Positions 1-5,616 are shown, counted from the first letter of the stretch. The stretch is 6,012 nucleotides of DNA from a candidate division WOR-3 bacterium (GCA_039804165.1 JBDRZZ010000046.1:1-6012); one strand, 5' to 3'. The notes: generated by a model from the letters alone, not told the origin. Numbers and translations: made by a program.

Positions 1-371
1 ACAAACTCCTTATGACGATTTAATATCTCAGGAGGTAACTTCTTTTCTTTCAAAGTCTTTTCGGTTAGAGCAAATTTTTCTCTTATTTCTCTATCTCTTT
101 CTTTTAGCTCGCTTAATATCGTTTTGAAAGCATCTTTCCTTAACTCATCAGAAAAATCCTTTTCAAGGATTTCTTCTGATTTCTTTAGAACTTCATCAAA
201 ATCTTTATCTTTAAGGGAATTTAAGATTACAGTTAGTTTTTGATTCTGGATTTCTTCTTTAAGTTCTTTTGATTGAGCGTAGGCATCTATTCCGAATGCA
301 AAAGGTAAAAACACAAATAGACTAAACCAGAGAAGAGATTTAAAAATCCTTTTATGTGATATTCTAATCAT
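1..371 (-). CDS. Second transglutaminase-like protein, N-terminal part, cut by the left edge
   Basis: This is the first 123 codons of a paralogue of the gene that starts at 5260; it continues beyond base 1. The ATG at 371-369 overlaps the toroid gene's TGA (370-368) as ATGA, which suggests translational coupling. A GGGAGGG Shine-Dalgarno lies at 379-385. Residues 1-32 form a signal peptide (basic start, hydrophobic core, AYA at 30-32). A charged, probably helical region follows and includes the PPEILNRHKEFVKK stretch. Compared with the other copy it differs at 8 bases, and only residues 64 (Lys instead of Glu) and 83 (Lys instead of Arg) change. By homology the missing part should hold the transglutaminase-like domain. 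The frame is intact as far as it can be seen. Confidence 0.8.
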   Translation of the reverse strand, partial: MIRISHKRIFKSLLWFSLFVFLPFAFGIDAYAQSKELKEEIQNQKLTVILNSLKDKDFDEVLKKSEEILEKDFSDELRKDAFKTILSELKERDREIREKFALTEKTLKEKKLPPEILNRHKEF

Positions 372-1324
372 ATCACAACCCTCCCAAAACTATTAGCCAA
401 ATCTAATAAATGTTTTCTCCCTGTCAAGGGCAATTTGCCTATTTTGGATACCAAAATAATAAGAGCAGTCTCATAAGCATTATTGTTCCAACTCCCATCT
501 GAATCCTGAAGAGAAAGGAGGAAGTTTTTTGTTTTATTTATTGCACTATACCATATTACCCTATAATCTATACCCTCTCTATACCCTATACCCTCTAAAC
601 CATACCCTCCCTGTAGGGCCATCAGGGAAAGTGCACTCTCATATATTGAAGTTGTATCCTTCCCAAAACTACCATTTGTGTTCTGTTGACTAAGAAGCCA
701 GGAAATTCCATTTTTGATTTGGGTGCTTAAATCATATATACCATGGAATCTTTCCAGAGAAATGAGAGTTAATGCGGTTAGATATATATTGGAAATGTTC
801 TCATCATTATATCGCCAGAATCCTGCTGTATCTTGCTCGTCCATTAGGTATCCAATTGACCATCCGATATTTTCATTTACCGAATAATTAGATTCATGCA
901 AAGAAATAAGAGCAAACGCTGTACTCAGTACATCTCTTTTCTCTTTATCAAAAGTAAAACCACCTATAGGAGGTGAATAGTAAGATAATAGAGTATCCTG
1001 CAAAGAAGTTATATTAACGTCGGATGGTGCGAGCGCCTTTATTTTTTGAGACAAATGGCCACTGTTTTTAACTTCTAAGCTATCAAGATAAGTAATACCT
1101 TTAATATATAAGCTATCTGATGGATTTAAAACGCCGAGTGCTTCACAAACAGTAGCAGTTGATACATAAGTGCTTACAGTAGTATCTCCTCCCCATGAAC
1201 CATCAGAATTCTGAGAGACTTTAAGCCATCGAATTCCAGCGTCAATAGCATCGCTAATTTTATTACTGTAAAGATTAAAAGAAAAAACAAGTAATACTGC
1301 TATAAAATTTTTAAATGCTTTCAT
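368..1324 (-). CDS. Secreted alpha/alpha-toroid protein with prenyltransferase/squalene-oxidase repeats
   Basis: A 318-residue protein with a signal peptide at about 1-20. Repeated QW-type motifs mark an alpha/alpha-toroid: WLKVSQNSDGSWG at 33-45, YLMDEQDTAGFW at 159-170, WLLSQQNTNGSFG at 209-221 and FLLSLQDSDGSW at 268-279, each followed by a helix of the type YETALIIL or STAFALISL. This fold is shared by squalene cyclases, protein prenyltransferase beta subunits and thioester domains of alpha-2-macroglobulins. The DxDD acid motif of hopene cyclases and the CxEQ thioester motif are both absent, so a binding or structural role outside the cytoplasm is more likely than catalysis. The start at 1324 is supported by a GAGGGGAG ribosome site about 8 bases upstream. 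It lies 17 bases after the preceding gene's stop and overlaps the next gene by ATGA. Residues about 239-257 are encoded by an AGGGTA-rich repeat. Confidence 0.85.
   Translation of the reverse strand: MKAFKNFIAVLLVFSFNLYSNKISDAIDAGIRWLKVSQNSDGSWGGDTTVSTYVSTATVCEALGVLNPSDSLYIKGITYLDSLEVKNSGHLSQKIKALAPSDVNITSLQDTLLSYYSPPIGGFTFDKEKRDVLSTAFALISLHESNYSVNENIGWSIGYLMDEQDTAGFWRYNDENISNIYLTALTLISLERFHGIYDLSTQIKNGISWLLSQQNTNGSFGKDTTSIYESALSLMALQGGYGLEGIGYREGIDYRVIWYSAINKTKNFLLSLQDSDGSWNNNAYETALIILVSKIGKLPLTGRKHLLDLANSFGRVVI
400..427 (-). promoter_or_regulatory. Possible internal promoter for the second transglutaminase-like gene
   Basis: On the minus strand a perfect TTGACA (427-422) is followed after 16 bases by TAGATT (405-400, four of six matches to TATAAT). 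It sits inside the end of the toroid gene, about 29 bases before the ATG at 371. The same sequence is unchanged in the right-hand repeat copy. This is a pattern match only; no transcript data support it. Confidence 0.35.
557..608 (-). repeat. AGGGTA short repeat inside the toroid gene
   Basis: Five copies of TACCCT (plus strand) lie at 557-562, 571-576, 582-587, 589-594 and 603-608. On the coding strand they give a degenerate GGGTATAG repeat that encodes the Gly/Tyr-rich stretch GYGLEGIGYREGIDYR (240-255) in a loop before the last QW motif. Similar TACCCT words occur in the spacer at 5473-5478 and 5486-5491. Confidence 0.6.
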
Positions 1325-1341
1325 ATAATACTCCCCTCTTT

Positions 1342-2109
1342 TTAACTTTTCTTCCTATCAAAAACAAGATACTTTTCGTCCCATTTCCATTCGGGTTGAA
1401 AGGCTGCTTCGGTTATGATTACGATTTTGTTTTTATTTACTAACTTCTCTATATCTTTTTTTATCTGTTTGGGAATATCTAACTCTGGCAACAATTCTTC
1501 CTTATTATCCTTACTAACCCAAACGAGAGGATATAATAAAGGTTTCTTCGTCGATTTATATTTCATATAATATGCATTAAACCTACTTCTTTGTATAAAA
1601 TTCATACCCGGGAAACCTCTAAATATACTGCACATATATTTTACCTTTGGCGGTTTTTTATCAAAACTCTCTATAACGACATATTTTTCAGGATATTTCC
1701 AACCTGGTTTAAACGCAGCTTCCGAAATTAAAACTCCATCTCCATTTTCGACTATTTTCTTTATTTCTTCCTTTACCGATTCGGGGATATTTGCTGTTTT
1801 GATGATATTTTCGTAGTTAGTTGATGTTACACATAAGAGAGGAGAATCGTATTCTAAAGTGTTTGCCCATTTTGTAGAATATGAATTGTATTTCAATCTT
1901 GCTGCTCCGTCCTTAAAGAAATTCCATTGTTTAAAAGGATCAGATATTGGTTTTCCTTCAAAAATAACTACTTTAAGATATCTTATATATTTTTTAAGAG
2001 AAGCTTTCTCCGTTCCAAAGACCCAATTGAAGGGGTACATAAATAGTACATATAAAAAACAAAGTATTACTATACCTATATACACTATTATAATTCTAAG
2101 AAATTTCAT
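1342..2109 (-). CDS. Membrane-anchored protein with two tandem copies of the transglutaminase-family C-terminal module
   Basis: A 255-residue protein with one N-terminal membrane helix or uncleaved signal anchor (about 5-29); the rest is probably outside the membrane. Residues about 71-150 and 176-252 are repeats of each other: the cores 107-148 and 211-252 align without gaps with 19 identities in 42. Shared features are IP, K..I, the word EAAF, P.WK and EKY. The same pattern appears once in the upstream transglutaminase-like protein (residues about 848-889 of the rejoined protein), so the two genes share a module. The start is supported by AAGGAGA 8 bases before the ATG. The gene begins 34 bases after the upstream stop and ends 17 bases before the toroid start, so it is probably in the same operon. 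I do not recognise it as a named family. Its role is unknown; oligomerising with or capping the transglutaminase-like partner is a guess. Confidence 0.85.
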   Translation of the reverse strand: MKFLRIIIVYIGIVILCFLYVLFMYPFNWVFGTEKASLKKYIRYLKVVIFEGKPISDPFKQWNFFKDGAARLKYNSYSTKWANTLEYDSPLLCVTSTNYENIIKTANIPESVKEEIKKIVENGDGVLISEAAFKPGWKYPEKYVVIESFDKKPPKVKYMCSIFRGFPGMNFIQRSRFNAYYMKYKSTKKPLLYPLVWVSKDNKEELLPELDIPKQIKKDIEKLVNKNKIVIITEAAFQPEWKWDEKYLVFDRKKS

Positions 2110-2134
2110 TTATGGTTCTCCTTATACATTTAAG

Positions 2135-2156
2135 CTCCACTCCTCAAGGGGTGGAG
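2135..2156 (-). other. Hairpin overlapping the stop codon of the transglutaminase-like gene
   Basis: A 9-bp stem (one G-T pair) with a four-base loop runs from 2135 to 2156. It includes the TGA at 2146-2144 and the codons for the last residues PSTP. No T-run follows on the minus strand and a good ribosome site for the next gene lies just downstream. An intercistronic hairpin (mRNA processing, translational tuning or an inserted palindromic repeat) fits better than a terminator. Confidence 0.6.
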
Positions 2157-3733
2157 GGTTGCCTTTCTTCTTCAAGTAAATCCAACAATTTTTGAATCAT
2201 TTCACCTATACACCAGTAAATATTTTGTGGGTACTCATAAGGAGGTGGACTCCCCGGAATGGCAGCTGGAAGAGCGCAAATATGCTGCAATATTAAAGGA
2301 CCATATAAGAGGAAAAAATTTTTAATCATAGGCCAATACCAAAGAATAAAATCTTTCCACAATTCTTCAAATGGGCCTACAATGTAATAAGCTATTGCCC
2401 AAAAAACACCAAAAAAATCTATCGCTTCAGCTATAACTCCTATAATAACTCCCAAAAACTCCACCAACAGTAATCCCAAACACACAGCTCCAGCTGCTAC
2501 ACATATCCAAAGGAACACATATCCAACCCACCAGAGAAAATAAATTATCCCTCCACCAATACCCTCCACCATATAAGCCCCTTCTCCAGTTTCAGGGTCC
2601 ATTGCAATATACCCTATACCTTCCCAACCATTATAAGTAATATTGGAACGGGGAATGATTACTTCCATACCTCTATCAACTACACACTGAATCGCCGATT
2701 TTACTTCCTTCGATATCTGTAGAAGTGGTAATATTTGAGAAATATTGGCTGAATTAATTGTATATATCGGGATTTGTCTCTCATTCGCTATTGATAATAT
2801 CCTTGTGGCTGATAAGGCTTTTGCATTTTTTAAACTGAATACCTGATCCAGCACCCTCGCCTCCATCTCCGAACCCATTATTCCTGATGCTATATTGTAT
2901 GATTTCTTTCTGTTGCTATCGCCATCTTTCCCGAAGACCGCCTCCATATCCCTATCCACATCTATTTTGAATCCATTCGCCGAAATCGCGTAAGGGAATC
3001 CAAGAATAGAAGTTACTTCCACTGAAAGAAATGCTATTGCCTCTGAAGGAACTCTCTGATGAAATACATCCGTTTTTCTTGCAAATAATTCATTATAGGT
3101 ATCAAGCTGATAATAATACGAAAGAGAAGTGAGATTCAATAGCTCTCCTACTATATCATAAGAAGTCAATAAAGAAATGTTTTGAGTTTCCATTTGCTCT
3201 TTTACTTCCTTGTATCTATCTATCCTTTTTCTCATCACCTCGTTTGGTATCCTGGAAATATCAAAAGCGATTCCATACATCGAACCAACTATCGCAGGAT
3301 TTTCTACTTCCTCTCTAAACCCTGCTGGAGAATGAAATATCATCCTGTATGTCTGTTCCTTTCCCATACCGATTGATGAACCTGTAGCTACTGCTTGATT
3401 CTCTATTACTATTTGGGGTTTCATCTTTATTAAATAAGCAGATATCGCTGATGGGATATTTGTAGTATCTGTCAAGGTATCGGGGGCTTGAGATAATAAC
3501 AACTTTTCATCATTGGAACTGGCTGGAGTATATGCAAGCAATATCCTCTTACCTACTATTCCTATGGTAGGAAAAGTATAAGATATATCACTTAAAATAT
3601 TCCTTTCGTCCATCACTTCTATAGTTATCTTATACCTGAATTCATCAGGAATTTCAGAATACTTTCCTTTTTTTTCGTGACATCGTAAGGAAGAACAGGA
3701 GCGAAACCACCGCTTACTTTCGGTTTTATCCAT
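2144..3733 (-). CDS. Transglutaminase-like protein, C-terminal fragment (third frame)
   Basis: A 529-codon open frame. Its first 21 codons (from the ATG at 3733) are an out-of-frame reading of the upstream fragment. The genuine sequence starts at about residue 22, KGKYSEIPDEFRYKITIEV, which continues PYDVTKK of the previous fragment. Residues 318-383 hold a module with PIYTIN, ISKEVKSAI, the hydrophobic strand MEVIIP, NGWEGIGYIAMDP and then ETGEGAYM; from memory this is the usual C-terminal signature of this transglutaminase-like family. Residues about 394-485 are strongly hydrophobic (several possible membrane helices, rich in Trp, Phe and Gly), followed by a Pro-rich stretch and a Glu-rich end. 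The C-terminus is thus likely to be in a membrane. No independent ribosome site is evident before the ATG at 3733, so expression on its own is doubtful. Confidence 0.75.
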   Translation of the reverse strand: MDKTESKRWFRSCSSLRCHEKKGKYSEIPDEFRYKITIEVMDERNILSDISYTFPTIGIVGKRILLAYTPASSNDEKLLLSQAPDTLTDTTNIPSAISAYLIKMKPQIVIENQAVATGSSIGMGKEQTYRMIFHSPAGFREEVENPAIVGSMYGIAFDISRIPNEVMRKRIDRYKEVKEQMETQNISLLTSYDIVGELLNLTSLSYYYQLDTYNELFARKTDVFHQRVPSEAIAFLSVEVTSILGFPYAISANGFKIDVDRDMEAVFGKDGDSNRKKSYNIASGIMGSEMEARVLDQVFSLKNAKALSATRILSIANERQIPIYTINSANISQILPLLQISKEVKSAIQCVVDRGMEVIIPRSNITYNGWEGIGYIAMDPETGEGAYMVEGIGGGIIYFLWWVGYVFLWICVAAGAVCLGLLLVEFLGVIIGVIAEAIDFFGVFWAIAYYIVGPFEELWKDFILWYWPMIKNFFLLYGPLILQHICALPAAIPGSPPPYEYPQNIYWCIGEMIQKLLDLLEEERQPSTP

Positions 3734-4509
3734 TTGAAAGGAAATACTTCGCCAATGGTAGCACTATCTCCTAAATTTTCCTCTATCCAGTTATTTGTTC
3801 TCGTTCCATAATCCTCCAATGCCTGATTTATTATCGTTGTGTCCATTCCTGTAACCGCTCCCGTTATGGTGTCAATGTTTGCTGAAGCGCGAATTTCTCC
3901 CATTAGACTATCCACATCTAAAGGAACTTCCTCTTCCAATTTCACCGGGTTATTATATTCAAGTATCTTATAACTGGGGTCCATCGGTATCCAGGTCAAA
4001 TCCTTACTCACGGGGTTTTTTCTTCCTAAATCTATATCATAATTAAGCTGTGCCTCAACCCAGCAATGTTCCAGGCGTAACCCATAAGGTTTTCCATTTA
4101 CAACTAACATCCTCGCAGGAACTCCCATTGTTGCAAAAATGTTTCCTGCAACCCAGGGGTCTTTAACGCCTAGCCACCCCATTGCTTTATCTATAGGTAC
4201 GATTATCTCTCCATATACATATCTTGATTTTATTCCTGAAGTTCGTAATAGGGAAATAAGAAGTGAGGCTAAATCGAAGTCATTTCCGGCTTTCTCAAAC
4301 AATGTCTCCTGTGCACCCTTAAGACTCCCAAAATAAGGCTCATATTTGAAGTTATTTCTTATATACTCATATATCTCTACAGGCTTATACTCCAGTTCTT
4401 CTGCAAGTTCCTGTATTTCTTCCGTAAATTGCACTTCCATTGTCTCCTGTAAAATATCCATCCCCTCCCTCGGAAACAAGCAAAGGTAACATCGAAACAT
4501 CACCTGCAT
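3625..4509 (-). CDS. Transglutaminase-like domain fragment (second frame)
   Basis: A 294-codon open frame. The first 16 codons are an out-of-frame reading of the upstream fragment; family-like sequence begins at Met17 (4461), MDILQETMEVQ. If translated on its own, that Met is the better start because GAGG lies just upstream. The core holds IYEYIRNNFKYEPYFGSLKG (47-66), GNDFDLASLLISLLRTSG (75-92), an EHCWVEA strand (147-153) and WIPMDPSYK (173-181). These are the three active-site blocks of transglutaminase-like proteins. His148 and Asp177 are present, but where most members have GxCxxxA this one has GNDFDLA, so no catalytic Cys. The last 14 codons after PYDVTKKK are out of frame. Cross-linking or protease activity is unlikely; ligand binding or a scaffold role is more plausible. 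Confidence 0.78.
   Translation of the reverse strand: MQVMFRCYLCLFPREGMDILQETMEVQFTEEIQELAEELEYKPVEIYEYIRNNFKYEPYFGSLKGAQETLFEKAGNDFDLASLLISLLRTSGIKSRYVYGEIIVPIDKAMGWLGVKDPWVAGNIFATMGVPARMLVVNGKPYGLRLEHCWVEAQLNYDIDLGRKNPVSKDLTWIPMDPSYKILEYNNPVKLEEEVPLDVDSLMGEIRASANIDTITGAVTGMDTTIINQALEDYGTRTNNWIEENLGDSATIGEVFPFKWIKPKVSGGFAPVLPYDVTKKKESILKFLMNSGIR
3667..3675 (-). other. A8 run with dnaX-type slippery heptamer at a -1 frame switch
   Basis: On the minus strand the second-frame codons read ACG AAA AAA AAG GAA, so A AAA AAG is in the frame needed for -1 slippage, as in the dnaX frameshift site. A -1 slip joins exactly the two halves of the family-like protein (PYDVTKKK then GKYSEIPD). A short inverted repeat (CCTGA/TCAGG, 3635-3649) lies downstream; no clear upstream stimulatory Shine-Dalgarno is seen. 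A missing A in a sequenced A9 run would look the same. Confidence 0.5.
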
Positions 4510-5260
4510 AGGCGAAGAGCTCCTTACTCAGGGTATAGTTATGAGGGTTTAGGTTATAGTAATTGGAATCAGAGTTGTTGGGACAAATTTTATTTTCTTC
4601 AAATTTAAAATTTTCAATTTCTAATTTACAACCTTCAATTAAGCCGCTACTACCCTGAAGCATCGCTCCTCGCTTCTCTGGCCTATACTCCTCTGTCTGT
4701 ATTTTCTTTACAGGCATTGAACGATGAGGTAATTTATTAGGGTCAAATTCGGATATTCTCTTCTTATAAGTATTCTTCTCGATAAAACCTTTCAACCCCT
4801 TCCTTGAAGAACTTCTGGTTAGCCAGTTTGAGTTTATATACGAATTAACTTTCCCGTCAAATTCTTTAAATCTCTCCTCATACTTCTTTACAAACTCCTT
4901 ATGACGATTTAATATCTCAGGAGGTAACTTCTTTTCTTTCAAAGTCTTTTCGGTTAGAGCAAATTTTTCTCTTATTTCTCTATCTCTTTCTTTTAGCTCG
5001 CTTAATATCGTCCTGAAGGCGTCTTTCCTTAACTCATCAGAAAAATCCTTTTCAAGGATTTCTTCTGATTCCTTTAGAACTTCATCAAAATCTTTATCTT
5101 TAAGGGAATTTAAGATTACAGTTAGTTTTTGATTCTGGATTTCTTCTTTAAGTTCTTTTGATTGAGCGTAGGCATCTATTCCGAATGCAAAAGGCAAAAA
5201 AACAAATAGACTGAACCAGAGAAGAGATTTAAAAATCCTTTTATGTGATATTCTAATCAT
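4385..5260 (-). CDS. Transglutaminase-like protein, N-terminal fragment with signal peptide (first frame)
   Basis: A 291-codon open frame starting at the ATG 5260-5258, with GGGAGGG about 8 bases upstream. Residues 1-32 are a signal peptide ending AYA. Residues about 33-145 are Lys/Glu-rich and likely helical or coiled. The RHKEFVKKYEERFKEF (119-134) and EFDPNKLPHRS (171-181) stretches are, from memory, recurrent in the N-terminal part of RHS-neighbouring transglutaminase-like proteins. The family-like sequence runs through ELFAYAGDVSMLPLLVSEGG (247-266); the last 25 codons are an out-of-frame reading of the next fragment. The first 371 bases of the gene are duplicated at the left edge of the window. 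The leader is the tail of a truncated toroid gene that holds a promoter-like sequence. Confidence 0.8.
   Translation of the reverse strand: MIRISHKRIFKSLLWFSLFVFLPFAFGIDAYAQSKELKEEIQNQKLTVILNSLKDKDFDEVLKESEEILEKDFSDELRKDAFRTILSELKERDREIREKFALTEKTLKEKKLPPEILNRHKEFVKKYEERFKEFDGKVNSYINSNWLTRSSSRKGLKGFIEKNTYKKRISEFDPNKLPHRSMPVKKIQTEEYRPEKRGAMLQGSSGLIEGCKLEIENFKFEENKICPNNSDSNYYNLNPHNYTLSKELFAYAGDVSMLPLLVSEGGDGYFTGDNGSAIYGRNTGTCRRTGV
4462..4465 (-). other. +1 frame switch at a G4 run
   Basis: The minus strand reads GAG GGA GGG G ATG GAT. Dropping one G gives SEGG then MDILQE and rejoins the N-terminal fragment to the transglutaminase-like core. The same GAGGGAGGGG could act as a ribosome site for the ATG at 4461, so re-initiation is a weaker alternative. 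Confidence 0.5.
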
Positions 5261-5333
5261 ATCACAACCCTCCCAAAACTATTAGCCAAATCTAATAAAT
5301 GTTTTCTCCCTGTCAAGGGCAATTTGCCTATTT
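5257..5333 (-). pseudogene. Remnant of a toroid gene (last 24 codons)
   Basis: The minus strand encodes IGKLPLTGRKHLLDLANSFG, RVVI and the TGA stop, identical to residues 295-318 of the toroid protein at 368-1324. Two codons upstream of the remnant is an in-frame TAA and there is no start, so it is not translated as a protein. It keeps the ATGA overlap with the downstream gene and now serves as its leader, with ribosome site and promoter-like sequence. Confidence 0.9.
5289..5316 (-). promoter_or_regulatory. Possible promoter for the transglutaminase-like operon
   Basis: TTGACA (5316-5311), 16 bases, TAGATT (5294-5289), about 29 bases before the ATG at 5260. It is identical to the element at 400-427. 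Here it is the only well-placed promoter-like sequence between the truncated toroid tail and the start codon. Pattern match only. Confidence 0.4.
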
Positions 5334-5492
5334 CTTAATAGCACGCATATTTTCATAAGATATACGCAGATTACCACCCCTCCACATCACTTATAGTTTT
5401 TACGGAAAACGGAAGACGGTCAACGGATAACATATCCCCTCCATGGCTATTCCCTTTTCACTATTCCCTATTACCCTCATTAATATACCCTC
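5334..5492. other. Gene-free spacer with degenerate short repeats
   Basis: No open frame of note lies between the repeat boundary and the end of the right-hand gene. The spacer contains the ACGG heptads (5401-5428) and CCCTA-type words (CTATTCCC at 5447-5454 and 5461-5468, TATTACCC at 5469-5476, TATACCC at 5484-5490). No T-tailed hairpin terminator is seen for the right-hand gene. Confidence 0.6.
5401..5428. repeat. Degenerate 7-bp tandem repeat, pattern NACGGNN
   Basis: Four consecutive heptamers, TACGGAA, AACGGAA, GACGGTC and AACGGAT, keep ACGG at fixed 7-base spacing; a fifth unit is decayed. Their role is unknown. They lie 67 bases from the duplication breakpoint. Confidence 0.65.
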
Positions 5493-5616
5493 TTATAAAC
5501 TCCTCCTACTTATGAAAACCTTCAACTTAAATATCCCAAACCCTATTAAAAAACATATTCCAGATATAAAAACAAATGTCCAAATATAACTTGAAAAAAA
5601 GGCCAGGTCAAAAAAA
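5493..5616 (-). other. Frame-switched C-terminal tail of the right-hand gene
   Basis: After a -1 shift at the T7 run the frame reads HIFFDLAFFSSYIWTFVFIS, then GICFLIGFGIFKLKVFISRR, SL and TAA at 5495-5493. That is a typical single membrane helix followed by a basic tail, and more protein-like than the short tail in the original frame. The 0-frame codons ATT TTT TTG contain T TTT TTG, a slip-prone heptamer. An indel in sequencing would give the same picture. Confidence 0.45.

Larger units (their letters stand above)
1..444. repeat. Direct repeat, left copy (continues beyond the window)
   Basis: Bases 1-444 match 4890-5333 without gaps, with substitutions at 123, 124, 129, 132, 182, 306, 312 and 324 (8 in 444, 98.2% identity). 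Bases 325-444 are identical. The repeat holds the last 24 codons of the toroid gene, the ATGA overlap and the start of the transglutaminase-like gene. The left boundary is not seen because the window ends; the right boundary is 444/445, inside toroid codon 294. Confidence 0.97.
2144..5260 (-). pseudogene. Transglutaminase-like exported protein gene, rejoined across two frame shifts
   Basis: Three overlapping reading frames form one family-like protein: frame 1 from 5260 to about 4463, frame 2 from 4461 to about 3668, frame 3 from about 3670 to 2144. The +1 shift is at the G4 run (4462-4465) and the -1 shift at the A8 run (3668-3675). They compensate, giving 1038 residues. Order: signal peptide 1-32, charged helical region to about 145, DPNKLPHR motif about 173-180, transglutaminase-like core about 290-430, a long middle region, the repeat module about 827-892, then hydrophobic segments about 904-994 and a charged tail. 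From memory, large proteins of this architecture often sit beside RHS/YD-repeat proteins; none is visible here. The catalytic Cys position is Asp327, while His398 and Asp427 are kept. The breaks may be true decay, homopolymer sequencing errors or slippage; sequence alone cannot decide. Confidence 0.75.
4890..5333. repeat. Direct repeat, right copy
   Basis: Ungapped match to 1-444 with 8 substitutions. It covers codons 1-123 of the transglutaminase-like gene and the last 24 codons of a toroid gene. The boundary at 5333/5334 is sharp: upstream of it the sequence no longer resembles the toroid gene. A small palindrome, GGCAATTTGCC (5319-5329; 430-440 in the other copy), lies 4 bases from the breakpoint. 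Confidence 0.97.

Noticed and set aside
368-1324. Squalene-hopene cyclase, prenyltransferase or thioester (TED) activity for the toroid protein
   Set aside because: It has a signal peptide, is only 318 residues, and lacks DxDD, zinc-ligand and CxEQ motifs; only the fold repeats are supported.
1859-2179. Plus-strand open frame of 106 codons
   Set aside because: It lies antisense within the two-module gene and its upstream junction, with no recognisable domain, and is explained as a shadow of the minus-strand codons.
3182-3376. Plus-strand open frame of 64 codons
   Set aside because: Antisense shadow of the conserved transglutaminase-like C-terminal fragment; no supporting feature.
4139-4336. 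Plus-strand open frame of 65 codons
   Set aside because: Antisense to the best-conserved part of the transglutaminase-like core.
1-5333. The direct repeat as an assembly artefact, IS element or CRISPR
   Set aside because: Eight substitutions separate the copies, there is no transposase or terminal inverted repeat, and there are only two copies 4.9 kb apart carrying gene sequence.
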